Source of the DNA: Flagellimonas spongiicola
GTDB taxonomy: Bacteria; Bacteroidota; Bacteroidia; Flavobacteriales; Flavobacteriaceae
DNA length: 64,000 nucleotides
NCBI RefSeq assembly: GCF_023502425.1
Contig: NZ_JAMFMA010000001.1
Coordinates: forward strand, 1 to 64,000
Direction: 5' to 3'
Positions 53,579 to 62,977 of this stretch are shown in pieces (positions within the stretch are counted from its first letter, which is position 1; each line of letters begins with the position of its first letter). The position numbers and the translations under genes are program-made. A model generated the notes under the pieces. The model saw only the letters and a list, made by a program, of their open reading frames with translations, had not been told where the DNA came from and searched no databases.

Positions 53579-55609
53579 CTACCCCGCTCGCTTGATTAAT
53601 CCAGCACGCTCCAATAAAGGTTCAATTTTAGGTGCTGCCCCTCTAAACCTTTTATACAAAATCATTGGATTTTCCGTACCTCCTTTAGACAACACATGGT
53701 TTTTGAATTTATCTGCGATTTCCTGGTTGAAAATGCCATTTTCCTTAAAATATGCAAAAGCATCAGCGTCCAATACTTCTGCCCATTTGTAACTGTAGTA
53801 TCCAGATGAATATCCTCCTTGGAAGATGTGCGAAAAGGCTGTACTCATGCAAGTTTCGCTTGTTTCAGGAAAAAGGCTTGTGTCTTTGAAAGCATCGGAT
53901 TCATAACTTTTCACATTGGAAATACTCACAGGATCTTGACCGTGCCAGGCCATATCCAAAAACCCAAAACTCAATTGGCGTAAGGTAGCCATGCCCTCTT
54001 GAAACGTGGCAGATTCTTTTATTTTTTCTACCAATTCCATTGGTATCAATTCGCCTGTTTCATAATGGTGGGCAAACAATTCCAAGGCTTCTTTCTCGTA
54101 ACACCAGTTTTCCATCACCTGACTCGGTAATTCCACGAAATCCCAATACACTGATGTTCCTGAAAGGCTGGGGTAGGTTGTGTTTGCCAACATCCCATGT
54201 AGTCCGTGGCCAAATTCATGAAATAAGGTGGTGACTTCATTAAAAGTAAGCAGCGAAGGTTTGGTGTCTGTAGGTTTGGTGAAATTACAGACATTGGAGA
54301 TATGAGGTCTACTATTTATTCCTGATGCTGTGGATTGGGATTTGTACGAAGTCATCCAAGCGCCACCTCTTTTACCTGGTCTCGGATGGAAATCAGCATA
54401 AAAAAGAGCAACAAATTGATTTTCGGAATCGTATACTTCATAAGTTTTGACCTCTTCATGGTATTTTTCAATATTGAAGACCTCATTAAATTGCAATCCA
54501 AAAAGCTTTTCTGCCACTTTAAAAACCCCGTCTATTACATTTTCTAATTTAAAGTAGGGTTTCAGTTTTTCATCATCCAAATTGAAGAGCTGCTGCTTGA
54601 GTTTTTCAGAATAATAGGCACTATCCCATTTTTCCAATTGTTCAATCCCATCTAATTCCTTAGCAAAATCGGTTAGCTGCTTGAATTCCCGTTCTGCAGC
54701 AGGTTTGGCCTTCTCCAATAATTCGTTTAAGAAATCAAGTACGTTATGGGGTGTTTCAGCCATTCGTTCTTCCAAAACAAAATGCGCATGGGTCTCATAG
54801 CCTAATAATTGAGCACGTTCGTGACGCAATCGGACAATTTGAAGCACATTTTCCTGATTGTCCAATTCATCGCCGTGGAAACCTTTACTGCCAAAGGCCA
54901 TGGCCAATTTTTTTCGTAGCTCCCTGTTTTCCGCGTATTTCATGAAAGGGATGTAGCTGGGATAATCCAAGGTGATGAGCCATCCTTCCTTATTCTTTGA
55001 TTTTGCCAATTGCACCGCGGCTTCCTTCGCACCATCCGGTAATCCCGCAACTTCGGATGCTGAGGTAAGCAACATTTCGAATTTATTGGTCTCTGCCAAT
55101 ACATTTTCACCAAATGTGAGTTTGAGTTTGGACAACAAAGCATCTATTTCCCGTAATCTTGATTTATCCGAATCATTTAGATTGGCTCCATTACGGCTAA
55201 AACTTTTATAGCGTTTGTCCAGTAAGGTTTGCTGTTCAGGATTAAGTCCAAACGTCGCTTTTTGCCCGTAAATGCTTTTAATGCGATGGAACAATTTTTC
55301 GTTGAGGGTAATGTCATTGCTAAACTCTGAAAGCAATGGTGAGACTTCTTGAGCGATTTTTTGAATTTCCTCGTTGGTTTCAGCGGAATTTAAATTGAAA
55401 AAAATACTGGATATACGATCTAATTGTTTTCCAGAATAGTCCAAAGCTTCTAGGGTGTTTTCAAAAGTAGGAACCTCTGGATTATCCGCAATTTGGTCTA
55501 TTTCATTCCTTGCGGACGCTATGGACTGCAAAAAAGCAGGTTTAAAATGTTCGTTTTTTATTTGTTCAAAAGGGGCTTTGTCAAATGGAGTAAGTAGGGG
55601 ATTGCTCAT
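53579..55609 (-). CDS. M3-family zinc oligopeptidase (Dcp/oligopeptidase A type)
   Basis: 676 residues. TLFHEFGHGLHGML (about 460-473) is the HExxH zinc site, with the third ligand in SVYWDFVELPSQVMENW about 27 residues later. The N-terminus NPLLTPFDKAPFEQIKNEHF is typical of M3A peptidyl-dipeptidases. No signal peptide is seen, so it probably recycles peptides in the cytoplasm. Both Dcp and oligopeptidase A activities are possible. Confidence 0.94.
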   Translation of the reverse strand: MSNPLLTPFDKAPFEQIKNEHFKPAFLQSIASARNEIDQIADNPEVPTFENTLEALDYSGKQLDRISSIFFNLNSAETNEEIQKIAQEVSPLLSEFSNDITLNEKLFHRIKSIYGQKATFGLNPEQQTLLDKRYKSFSRNGANLNDSDKSRLREIDALLSKLKLTFGENVLAETNKFEMLLTSASEVAGLPDGAKEAAVQLAKSKNKEGWLITLDYPSYIPFMKYAENRELRKKLAMAFGSKGFHGDELDNQENVLQIVRLRHERAQLLGYETHAHFVLEERMAETPHNVLDFLNELLEKAKPAAEREFKQLTDFAKELDGIEQLEKWDSAYYSEKLKQQLFNLDDEKLKPYFKLENVIDGVFKVAEKLFGLQFNEVFNIEKYHEEVKTYEVYDSENQFVALFYADFHPRPGKRGGAWMTSYKSQSTASGINSRPHISNVCNFTKPTDTKPSLLTFNEVTTLFHEFGHGLHGMLANTTYPSLSGTSVYWDFVELPSQVMENWCYEKEALELFAHHYETGELIPMELVEKIKESATFQEGMATLRQLSFGFLDMAWHGQDPVSISNVKSYESDAFKDTSLFPETSETCMSTAFSHIFQGGYSSGYYSYKWAEVLDADAFAYFKENGIFNQEIADKFKNHVLSKGGTENPMILYKRFRGAAPKIEPLLERAGLIKRAG

Positions 55610-55646
55610 GTTCTATTACGGTATATGATGTTTGAGTTCAGGGTTC

Positions 55647-55688
55647 AGATATCGGTTGTCAGGTATCAGTTGTAAGATATCAGATGAC
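55647..55688. repeat. Three tandem 14-bp imperfect repeats
   Basis: AGATATCGGTTGTC (55647-55660), AGGTATCAGTTGTA (55661-55674) and AGATATCAGATGAC (55675-55688) follow without gaps, each containing a TATC core. They lie in the 128-bp gap between purE and the M3 peptidase gene. Confidence 0.6.
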
Positions 55689-55737
55689 GGAGGTGAGATT
55701 TAAATAGTCTGGAATTCTTTGTTCCTATTTGTGGTGC

Positions 55738-56229
55738 TTACTTTTTATTCCTTACCTCTTCGGCACCTTTAATCACTTTTTCTTTTAAGCCTTGCTTATA
55801 AACCTCAATTTTATCCAACATACATTGGTCTGCACTACCCAGAATCTGCGCGGCTAAAATTCCTGCGTTTTTAGCCCCGTTCAAGGCAACTGTGGCTACT
55901 GGTACCCCACCTGGCATTTGTAAAATAGACAGCACGGAATCCCAACCATCTATGGAGTTACTACTTTTTACGGGCACTCCGATAACAGGCAGCGGTGAAA
56001 GGGATGCAACCATTCCTGGCAGATGTGCGGCTCCGCCTGCTCCAGCAATAATTACTGCGTACCCATTTTTATGTGCGTTTTTACTGAAATCAAATAATTT
56101 TTCAGGTGTGCGATGGGCAGAAACAATATCTACGTCAACTTCCACATCAAAACCTTTTAAAACGTCAACGGCATCTTGCATAACGGGGAGGTCGCTTGTA
56201 CTTCCCATAATTACGGCTACTTTTTTCAT
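55738..56229 (-). CDS. purE: N5-carboxyaminoimidazole ribonucleotide mutase
   Basis: 163 residues. It converts N5-CAIR to CAIR in purine synthesis. VAVIMGSTSDLPVMQDAVDV at the N-terminus, VDIVSAHRTPEKLFDF with the active-site histidine, IIAGAGGAAHLPGMVASLS and VPVKS give an unambiguous PurE class I. It follows purK after 53 bp on the same strand, matching the substrate flow. Confidence 0.97.
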   Translation of the reverse strand: MKKVAVIMGSTSDLPVMQDAVDVLKGFDVEVDVDIVSAHRTPEKLFDFSKNAHKNGYAVIIAGAGGAAHLPGMVASLSPLPVIGVPVKSSNSIDGWDSVLSILQMPGGVPVATVALNGAKNAGILAAQILGSADQCMLDKIEVYKQGLKEKVIKGAEEVRNKK

Positions 56230-56282
56230 TTAAATATTGAGTATTAATCCAAATGCGACCCAAAAATGGGTCAAATGGAATT

Positions 56283-57440
56283 CTATTTTTTACTTTTTAC
56301 CTGTATAGTCTCTTTTACATGCTGAGCCACCTTTCTAGCTCTGGACATGTCCTCGTCAACAATGGTTACATGTCCCATTTTCCGGAATGGCCTGGTTTGT
56401 TTTTTTCCATAGATATGGGGGGTAACCCCGTCCATTTCCAATATGTCCTCCATATTTTCATACACAACGTTTCCCGTATGTCCTTCGGCGCCAACCAAAT
56501 TTACCATGATTCCGGCGACCTTGCTATCTGTTTTGCCCAATGGTAAGCCCAAAATTGCTCTAATATGTTGCTCAAATTGATTGGTGTAGCTTGCCTCGAT
56601 GCTGTAATGCCCACTGTTATGAGGTCTTGGCGCAACTTCATTCACTAGAATTTCATCATCTTGTGTTTGAAATAACTCCACCGCCAATAGGCCAACATGT
56701 TGCATGTGTTCGGACACTTTTAGGGCCACCTCCGTTGCCTTTCTAGCCACGTTGTCATCGATTCGCGCAGGACATATAACATATTCCACTTGATTGGCTT
56801 CCGGGTGAAATTCCATTTCCACTACAGGATAGGTCGTTATGTTGCCTGAGGCGCTTCGTGCAACAATTACCGCAAGTTCATTTTTAAAATTCACCATTTC
56901 CTCTGCAATGCACTCCACATTGGGTAGATCCTTTAAGTCCTCCATAGTACGTACCACTTTTACACCTTGCCCATCATAACCAAATTGTGCGCTCTTCCAT
57001 ACAAATGGTAGATTTAATCCGCCATTAGCTATACTGTCTTCAATTTCCGATGTATAAGCAAATCGGCTAAAGGGAGAAGTTGGTACGTCATTATCTGTAT
57101 AAAATAGCTTTTGGGTTGCTTTATTCTGAATGGTACGCAATGCTTTGGTGGGTGGGTAGACCGTAATGCCCTCTTGCTCCAACTTTTCAAGTGCATCCAC
57201 ATTTACATTCTCGATTTCAATGGTCAGCACATCCACATCCTTTCCAAAGGAATATACTGTGTCAAAATCCAGCAAACTGCCCAGCACGAATTCGTCACAA
57301 GCAATACGACAAGGAGCTTCGGGTGAGGCATCCATAACTTTGGTCTGAATGTCCCATTTACGGGTTTCATAAAGCATCATCTTGCCTAGTTGTCCGCCGC
57401 CTAAAATGCCCAATTTGAAGTCAGAAGAGAAGAAATTCAT
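56283..57440 (-). CDS. purK: N5-carboxyaminoimidazole ribonucleotide synthase
   Basis: 385 residues. ATP-grasp enzyme that carboxylates AIR with bicarbonate. LGILGGGQLGKMMLYETRKW near the start, FVWKSAQFGYDGQGVKVV (about 148), VNEVAPRPHNSGHYSIEA (about 265) and the C-terminal RPFRKMGHVTIV are PurK motifs. First gene of purK-purE and divergent from the hpt-adk fusion. Confidence 0.96.
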   Translation of the reverse strand: MNFFSSDFKLGILGGGQLGKMMLYETRKWDIQTKVMDASPEAPCRIACDEFVLGSLLDFDTVYSFGKDVDVLTIEIENVNVDALEKLEQEGITVYPPTKALRTIQNKATQKLFYTDNDVPTSPFSRFAYTSEIEDSIANGGLNLPFVWKSAQFGYDGQGVKVVRTMEDLKDLPNVECIAEEMVNFKNELAVIVARSASGNITTYPVVEMEFHPEANQVEYVICPARIDDNVARKATEVALKVSEHMQHVGLLAVELFQTQDDEILVNEVAPRPHNSGHYSIEASYTNQFEQHIRAILGLPLGKTDSKVAGIMVNLVGAEGHTGNVVYENMEDILEMDGVTPHIYGKKQTRPFRKMGHVTIVDEDMSRARKVAQHVKETIQVKSKK

Positions 57441-57463
57441 GAATTGAATTATTGGAATGTCAG

Positions 57464-57471
57464 CAAAAATA
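57464..57471 (-). promoter_or_regulatory. Candidate -7 element of purK
   Basis: Minus strand TATTTTTG (TAnnTTTG), 23 nt before the purK ATG. Confidence 0.45.
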
Positions 57472-57503
57472 CGGGAATTCCTTGAAGCTATAAAGGTTGA
57501 GCC

Positions 57504-57533
57504 TTCGAAGAGGGCTTAAAAATGTTATCTTTG
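57504..57533 (+). promoter_or_regulatory. Candidate promoter of the hpt-adk gene
   Basis: TTCG (57504-57507), 18-bp spacer, TATCTTTG (57526-57533, exact TAnnTTTG). It ends 25 nt before the TTG start codon. Confidence 0.6.
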
Positions 57534-57558
57534 CCAACCTGATTAATTTGATGACCAA

Positions 57559-58665
57559 TTGATTAAGCTTCACGATAAAGTCTTTAAGCCATTCTTGACC
57601 GAAGAGCAGATTTTGGAAGCCATTGAAAAAATGGCGCTGGAAATTGCCAAGGACTATCAGGATACCGTTCCGATTTTTATAGGCGTGCTTAATGGTGCGT
57701 TTATGTTTGTTTCGGATTTTCTGAAGGCTTATCCCCATCCTTGCGAGGTATCCTTTGTTCGATTAAGTTCTTATCAAGGGCTTACATCCACTGGGATAGT
57801 GGAGACATTATTGGATGTGCCGGAAAATGTAGAAGGAAGGGATGTGATTATTCTGGAGGATGTAATAGACACGGGACGAACGCTGAAACAATTGGTGCAT
57901 CTGTTCTCAGGAACCAATGTTAGGCAATTTAAAATCGCTTCCTTGTTTTATAAATCTGAAATCTACAATGGCGAATATTCCATTGATTATGTTGGATTGG
58001 AGATACCAGATAGTTTTATCGTTGGATACGGACTGGATTACAAGGAATTAGGAAGAAATTTAAGACAAGTATATCAACTAAATCAAGATAATATGATCAA
58101 CCTAGTGCTTTTTGGTAAGCCTGGTGCAGGAAAAGGTACCCAAGCGGGATTGTTGAAGGAGAAATACAATTTGAAGCACATTTCCACTGGGGATGTTTTC
58201 CGCTATAACATGAAAAATGATACCGAATTGGGCAAGTTGGCCAAATCATACATTGATCGTGGTGACTTGGTACCAGATGAAGTTACTATCAATATGTTGA
58301 AAGCCGAAGTGGAAAAGAATCCGGAGGCTGCAGGGTTTATTTTCGATGGTTTTCCTAGAACCGAAGCACAAGCAGAGGCATTGGATAATTTCCTTGAGTC
58401 AAAAGGAATGCAAGTAGATGCTACCATAGCTTTGGAAGCGGAAGATGATATACTGATTGCCAGATTGTTGGAAAGAGGGAAGGAAAGTGGTAGAAGTGAT
58501 GATCAGGACGAAAGTAAAATCAGAAATCGTTTTGATGAATACAATGAAAAAACTGCACCTCTGAAAGCGTATTACCAAAAACAAGGCAAGTTCCATTCTG
58601 TAAATGGAATAGGCGAAATAATTGAAATTACAGAGCGATTGAACGCCGTAATTGAGCAGTTATAA
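57559..58665 (+). CDS. Fused hypoxanthine phosphoribosyltransferase / adenylate kinase
   Basis: 368 residues. Residues 1-178 are a phosphoribosyltransferase with the PRPP loop VIILEDVIDTGRTLKQL (about 96-112) and LNGAFMFVSDF; residues 179-368 are adenylate kinase (GKPGAGKGTQ P-loop, STGDVFRYNM, FDGFPRTEAQAEAL). The only usable start is TTG at 57559: the in-frame stop lies 15 bp upstream and the nearby ATG at 57551 is out of frame. M179 (ATG at 58093) could start a free adenylate kinase. Both activities act on purine nucleotides (salvage to IMP/GMP and AMP to ADP), so the fusion is metabolically sensible. I recall such fusions in other Flavobacteriaceae but cannot verify it here. Confidence 0.92.
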   Translation: MIKLHDKVFKPFLTEEQILEAIEKMALEIAKDYQDTVPIFIGVLNGAFMFVSDFLKAYPHPCEVSFVRLSSYQGLTSTGIVETLLDVPENVEGRDVIILEDVIDTGRTLKQLVHLFSGTNVRQFKIASLFYKSEIYNGEYSIDYVGLEIPDSFIVGYGLDYKELGRNLRQVYQLNQDNMINLVLFGKPGAGKGTQAGLLKEKYNLKHISTGDVFRYNMKNDTELGKLAKSYIDRGDLVPDEVTINMLKAEVEKNPEAAGFIFDGFPRTEAQAEALDNFLESKGMQVDATIALEAEDDILIARLLERGKESGRSDDQDESKIRNRFDEYNEKTAPLKAYYQKQGKFHSVNGIGEIIEITERLNAVIEQL

Positions 58666-58771
58666 TTATCATTTTATTGACTTGATTGTCAATGGTAATT
58701 TACTATTGTTTTTCTTGTGGGAGTAATTAATTAGTGCATCCTACAAATAATAATCTCCTTGAAACCTTAAT

Positions 58772-59773
58772 ATGACCGAAGGAAACTTTGTTGATTATGT
58801 AAAAGTGCATTTGGCTTCTGGAAATGGAGGTAAAGGATCTGTGCATTTACATCGAGAAAAATACATCACCAAAGGTGGTCCTGATGGTGGTGATGGGGGT
58901 AGAGGTGGCCATGTTATCGTTCGCGGCAATAAAAACCTATGGACTTTAATCAATTTTAAGTTCAAGAAGCATTTTAAAGCAGGCCATGGAGAGCATGGGA
59001 GCAAAAATAGGAGTACCGGTGCTGATGGTGCCGATGTGTATATGGATGTGCCCTTGGGAACAGTTGTACGCGATACGGAAACCAATGAGGTGATTTTTGA
59101 AATTACTGCGGATAAGGAAGAAAAAATAATTCTTGAAGGCGGTAAAGGAGGTCGTGGCAACTGGCATTTTAAAAGCCCTACAAATCAGACTCCGAGATAT
59201 GCACAACCTGGTATTCCAGGCCAAGAGACGCAAGTTACTTTGGAACTTAAGGTTCTGGCAGATGTTGGACTAGTGGGATTTCCAAATGCAGGGAAATCCA
59301 CATTACTTTCTGTAATGACATCTGCAAAACCGAAAATTGCGGACTATGAGTTTACAACCTTGAAACCTAATCTTGGCATTGTAAAATACCGCGATTTTAG
59401 GAGCTTTGTGATGGCAGATATCCCGGGTATTATCGAGGGCGCCGCAGAAGGAAAAGGATTGGGCCATTACTTCTTGCGTCATATTGAGCGGAATGCCACA
59501 TTGTTGTTTTTAATTCCTGCCGATAGCAATGATATTTCCAAGGAATATGAAATTTTGCTCGATGAGCTTCGTAGGTATAATCCCGAACTTTTAGACAAGG
59601 AACGTCTGGTCGCAATTTCGAAGAGTGATATGCTTGACGAAGAGTTGATGACCGAAATGAAAGCGGAGTTGGACAATGATCTAAAAGGAACTTCCTATCT
59701 CTTCATCTCTTCCGTGGCTCAGCAAGGTATCCAAGAGCTTAAGGATAGACTTTGGACGTTGTTGAACGAATAA
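58772..59773 (+). CDS. obgE: GTPase Obg/CgtA
   Basis: 333 residues. The Gly-rich Obg fold ([20 protein letters not shown] and [19 protein letters not shown]) precedes the G domain ([11 protein letters not shown] about 168, [33 protein letters not shown]). Ribosome-associated GTPase involved in 50S assembly and stress response. No long C-terminal extension is present. Confidence 0.97.
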   Translation: MTEGNFVDYVKVHLASGNGGKGSVHLHREKYITKGGPDGGDGGRGGHVIVRGNKNLWTLINFKFKKHFKAGHGEHGSKNRSTGADGADVYMDVPLGTVVRDTETNEVIFEITADKEEKIILEGGKGGRGNWHFKSPTNQTPRYAQPGIPGQETQVTLELKVLADVGLVGFPNAGKSTLLSVMTSAKPKIADYEFTTLKPNLGIVKYRDFRSFVMADIPGIIEGAAEGKGLGHYFLRHIERNATLLFLIPADSNDISKEYEILLDELRRYNPELLDKERLVAISKSDMLDEELMTEMKAELDNDLKGTSYLFISSVAQQGIQELKDRLWTLLNE

Positions 59774-59806
59774 TACTTCCTTAGGTCTTTTTGAAATTAA
59801 ATATTG

Positions 59807-59822
59807 ATTACCTTTAAAGGTA
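59807..59822. promoter_or_regulatory. 16-bp perfect palindrome upstream of the DUF4136 lipoprotein
   Basis: TTACCTTTAAAGGTAA reads the same on both strands. It overlaps a promoter-like TACCTTTA (59808-59815) and ends 11 bp before the ATG at 59834, so a protein bound there would block transcription or the message could fold over the start. Confidence 0.5.
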
Positions 59823-59833
59823 ACCCCTTAGCT

Positions 59834-60352
59834 ATGAAAGACCTTGGTTTTCTTATCCTTTTAATGCTTTTGGTTTCCTGTGGCGGTGTCAAAGTCAATT
59901 ACGATTACGATAAATCCACTGATTTTTCCAATTACACCAGTTACAACTACTTTTCAGACATGAATTCGGGCTTGAGTCAACTTGACGAAAAACGTCTATT
60001 ACGTGTTCTGGATTCAACATTGCAGTCTAAAGGGTTCCTATTAACAGAAGAGCCTGATTTTTATATCAATATCATTAGCTCTGAGTACAGGAATGCTCCA
60101 AATAATTCGGTAGGCGTCGGAATTGGCGGTACCGGAAGAAATGTAGGCGGCGGTGTTTCCGTTGGTCTTCCTCTTGGTAACACAGGAATCCAAAGAAGAA
60201 TTCAATTTGACTTTGTGGATGCCCAAAAGGATGCACTGTTTTGGCAAGCTTCAACAGAAAGTGGATATCGGGAAAATGCATCTCCAAGCGTACGAGAAGA
60301 TCGTATAAGAGCTTTGGTGCATAAGGTATTCGATAAATTCCCGCCACAGTAG
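59834..60352 (+). CDS. DUF4136-domain lipoprotein
   Basis: 172 residues from the ATG at 59834. Lipobox LLMLLVSCGGV (Cys16). The mature part starts VNYDYDKSTDFSNYTSYNYF, a DUF4136 signature, contains the Gly-rich VGVGIGGTGRNVGGGVSVG, and ends with DRIRALVHKVFDKFPP. Envelope lipoprotein of unknown function. A longer frame from TTG at 59804 would place residues before the signal peptide. Confidence 0.88.
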   Translation: MKDLGFLILLMLLVSCGGVKVNYDYDKSTDFSNYTSYNYFSDMNSGLSQLDEKRLLRVLDSTLQSKGFLLTEEPDFYINIISSEYRNAPNNSVGVGIGGTGRNVGGGVSVGLPLGNTGIQRRIQFDFVDAQKDALFWQASTESGYRENASPSVREDRIRALVHKVFDKFPPQ

Positions 60353-60487
60353 ATTGGACTCCTTTTTTTAGGAGTTAAACTCTAATTTTTCTCAAATTTT
60401 GATCATCAATTTGTAACAAATGTCCTGAGGCACAGTCCTATTAGGATACTAGTACAATTTCCACGAACACTATAAACCAAAAAAAGT

Positions 60488-62512
60488 ATGAAAACTACAT
60501 TCAATTTTAGGGCCGTATATGTAACGGGCCTAGCATTATTATCTGGCTTGGTTTCACTCGCCCAGGATAAACCTGGAAATCCTGAACTGGCAAGCTCAGA
60601 TGAAGAATTGTTGTCATTAGCAGCCTTGGACCAAGGAGATTATCGTTATACGGTCGAAGATTATTTTGCCAACCCGAAGGCATTTACCTTTCGATTCTCG
60701 CCAGATGGGAAATACCTCTCTTACCGGGAAAGTGATGAGAACGGAAAACAACACATCTATGTTAAAAACCTAGCTTCTGGCGAAACTAAAAGAGCTATAG
60801 AGGAAAAAGAAGAATTGGTAAGGACTTATGGATGGCTGAACAATTCCCGATTGTATTTTGCAATGGATCAAGGCGGGGATGAAAACTATCATATTTATGC
60901 AGTTGATTTAGACGGAAGCAATCTTAAGGATTTAACACCTTTTGACGGTGTAAGAGCACAGTTCAATGATTTGCTGCGAGAAGATAAGGAGCACATCATT
61001 GTTACAATGAACAAAAACAATCCTCAGGTTTTTGAGCCATATTTGGTAAACCTCAATACTGGGGAAAGTGAACAGCTTTATACCAATGAGGATTTGAACA
61101 ATCCAATCCTTGGATACAATTTTGATAGAAAAGGAAAATTGAAATCATTCGCACGTATTAGAGATGGTGTGGAGCAGGATGTGTATTATGAAGATGGGAA
61201 TGGAGGATATAAAATTCTAAAAAGCTTAAACTGGAAAGATAATTTCAATATCATCGCTTTTAACTACGCCACAGCTAATCCAGACGATGCGTATGTATTA
61301 TCCAATTTGGAAAGTGATAAAACCGAGATTTTGCTGTACGATTTAAAGCAAGACAAAACATTGGAAAAAGTCTTTGCCAATGACCAGTATGATGTGCAGT
61401 CCATGGGTCTTTCCAGAACTAGAAATTATGAAATCGACTATTTCTCCTATGAAGGGGAAAAAGGAATCGTTGTACCAATTAGCGAGCCGCATAAGAAGCT
61501 GGCCGCCAAAATGAAAACGGATTTACCGGATAAGCAATACCGTGTATTGGACGCTACAGAAGACGAGAATATTTATATGGTCTATGTGGATAGTGATCGA
61601 TTGTATGGTGTGTATTATTCCTACAATGTCGCTAAGGATGAATTGCAGGAACTGTACAATACAATGCCTCAGTTACGAGAAGAGGATATGTCCGAAATGC
61701 GACCTATTACCTTCACAAGCCGAGATGGCGTTACCATTCACGGTTATATTACCTTGCCAAAAGCAGCGCTTGCAGGTGAAAAGGTCCCAGTTATCGTAAA
61801 TCCACACGGTGGACCTCAAGGTATCCGGGATTCTTGGGGATTCAACCCAGAAGCACAATTGTTTGCAAGTAGAGGCTATGCCACTTTGCAAGTTAATTTT
61901 AGAATTTCAGGAGGTTATGGTAGAGCATTTCTAGAGTCAGGCTTCAAGCAAATCGGAAGAAAGGCAATGGACGATGTTGAAGATGGTTTACAATATGTTG
62001 TAGACCAAGGATGGGTAGATGGATCTAAAGCTGCAATTTATGGAGGTAGTCACGGTGGGTATGCCGTATTGAGGGGATTGACAAAAACCCCTGATCTTTA
62101 CGCCTGTGGAGTGGATTATGTTGGCGTTTCCAACCTCTTCACGTTTATGAAGACCATTCCACCTTATTGGAAACCCTACTTGAAAATCATTAAAGAAATT
62201 TGGTATGATGAGGATGTTGCAGAAGAAAAAGCCATAATGGAAGAAGTTTCACCAGTATATCAAATGGATAAAATCAATAAACCCTTGTTTGTTGTGCAAG
62301 GCGCAAACGACCCACGCGTCAATATTGATGAGTCAGATCAAATTGTAAGCGGGTTACGCGAAAAAGGATATGATGTTCCTTACATGGTAAAGTATGATGA
62401 AGGTCACGGATTTGGAAAGGAAGAAAATCGGTTAGAGCTTTATAAAGCTATGATGGGCTTCTATTCCAAGCACTTAGGGAAACAAGATATAGCGGTGCCA
62501 TTAAAGGATTGA
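60488..62512 (+). CDS. Prolyl-oligopeptidase-family (S9) serine peptidase
   Basis: 674 residues. Signal peptide (about 1-26, GLVSLAQ). An N-terminal beta-propeller (about 50-400; repeated blades such as SPDGKYLSYRE and YHIYAVDLDGSNLKDL) caps a C-terminal alpha/beta-hydrolase with VNPHGGPQGIRDSWGF, the nucleophile Ser near 521 in YGGSHGGYAVL, Asp near 607 in QGANDPRVN and His near 639 in DEGHGFG. A secreted or periplasmic dipeptidyl/oligopeptidase is likely. Confidence 0.94.
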   Translation: MKTTFNFRAVYVTGLALLSGLVSLAQDKPGNPELASSDEELLSLAALDQGDYRYTVEDYFANPKAFTFRFSPDGKYLSYRESDENGKQHIYVKNLASGETKRAIEEKEELVRTYGWLNNSRLYFAMDQGGDENYHIYAVDLDGSNLKDLTPFDGVRAQFNDLLREDKEHIIVTMNKNNPQVFEPYLVNLNTGESEQLYTNEDLNNPILGYNFDRKGKLKSFARIRDGVEQDVYYEDGNGGYKILKSLNWKDNFNIIAFNYATANPDDAYVLSNLESDKTEILLYDLKQDKTLEKVFANDQYDVQSMGLSRTRNYEIDYFSYEGEKGIVVPISEPHKKLAAKMKTDLPDKQYRVLDATEDENIYMVYVDSDRLYGVYYSYNVAKDELQELYNTMPQLREEDMSEMRPITFTSRDGVTIHGYITLPKAALAGEKVPVIVNPHGGPQGIRDSWGFNPEAQLFASRGYATLQVNFRISGGYGRAFLESGFKQIGRKAMDDVEDGLQYVVDQGWVDGSKAAIYGGSHGGYAVLRGLTKTPDLYACGVDYVGVSNLFTFMKTIPPYWKPYLKIIKEIWYDEDVAEEKAIMEEVSPVYQMDKINKPLFVVQGANDPRVNIDESDQIVSGLREKGYDVPYMVKYDEGHGFGKEENRLELYKAMMGFYSKHLGKQDIAVPLKD

Positions 62513-62531
62513 TGTCAATGGTATTTCCATG

Positions 62532-62560
62532 AAAAGGAGCCTTTTAGGCTCCTTTTTTTA
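62532..62560 (+). terminator. Terminator of the S9 peptidase gene
   Basis: AAAAGGAGCCT and AGGCTCCTTTT arms with a TT loop, followed by a T-run. Confidence 0.9.
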
Positions 62561-62639
62561 TTTCTGGGATCAACTTACCGTTTAAGGTTTGAAAATTACC
62601 ACTGGTCATATTTCACTTCTAAATGGGTCTATGCCCTTG

Positions 62640-62647
62640 TACATTTG
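62640..62647 (+). promoter_or_regulatory. Candidate -7 element before the small membrane protein genes
   Basis: TACATTTG (TAnnTTTG), 26 nt before a 17-codon ORF and 96 nt before the 72-residue protein. Confidence 0.5.
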
Positions 62648-62673
62648 ACTTATCAAAACTTAAAACAGCAATT

Positions 62674-62727
62674 ATGATCACTCTAGCAAAATTAATTCTG
62701 ACTGTTCTTTTGGACGTTTTGATTTGA
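62674..62727 (+). CDS. Possible 17-residue hydrophobic peptide
   Basis: ATG to TGA, 17 codons: mostly Leu/Ile/Val with one Lys and one Asp (begins MITLAKLILTV, ends LLDVLI). It lies between a promoter element and the next gene, ending 16 bp before its start. It could be a small membrane peptide or leader, or chance; nothing beyond position and composition supports it. Confidence 0.3.
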   Translation: MITLAKLILTVLLDVLI

Positions 62728-62743
62728 TTCAAACCTTAATCCC

Positions 62744-62962
62744 ATGAAAATGAAAAAATTAAGCAATACACAAAAATTGATTTTTGTTTTAGGCGTTGTT
62801 GGAACTATTGTAGGTCTTGTTGGAAAGTTCAACAACTGGGATCACGGCGATTACTTTCCAATTTTCTATGCCGGAATGTCGTTTATGTGGATCGCATTCT
62901 TAAAACCTGAAACTAAATGCTGCAATTTATTTAAACGAAGAACAAGTCGTTCCAGTATTTAA
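62744..62962 (+). CDS. Small membrane protein, unknown function
   Basis: 72 residues. Two hydrophobic segments (about 11-27 LIFVLGVVGTIVGLVGK and 38-52 FPIFYAGMSFMWIAF) separated by NNWDHGDY, and a basic Cys-containing tail (KCCNLFKRRTS). No family recognised. A second ATG two codons on is an equally good start. It precedes a histidine kinase on the same strand by 40 bp, but the kinase appears to have its own promoter. Confidence 0.65.
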   Translation: MKMKKLSNTQKLIFVLGVVGTIVGLVGKFNNWDHGDYFPIFYAGMSFMWIAFLKPETKCCNLFKRRTSRSSI

Positions 62963-62977
62963 TGTAGGCTAATGACC

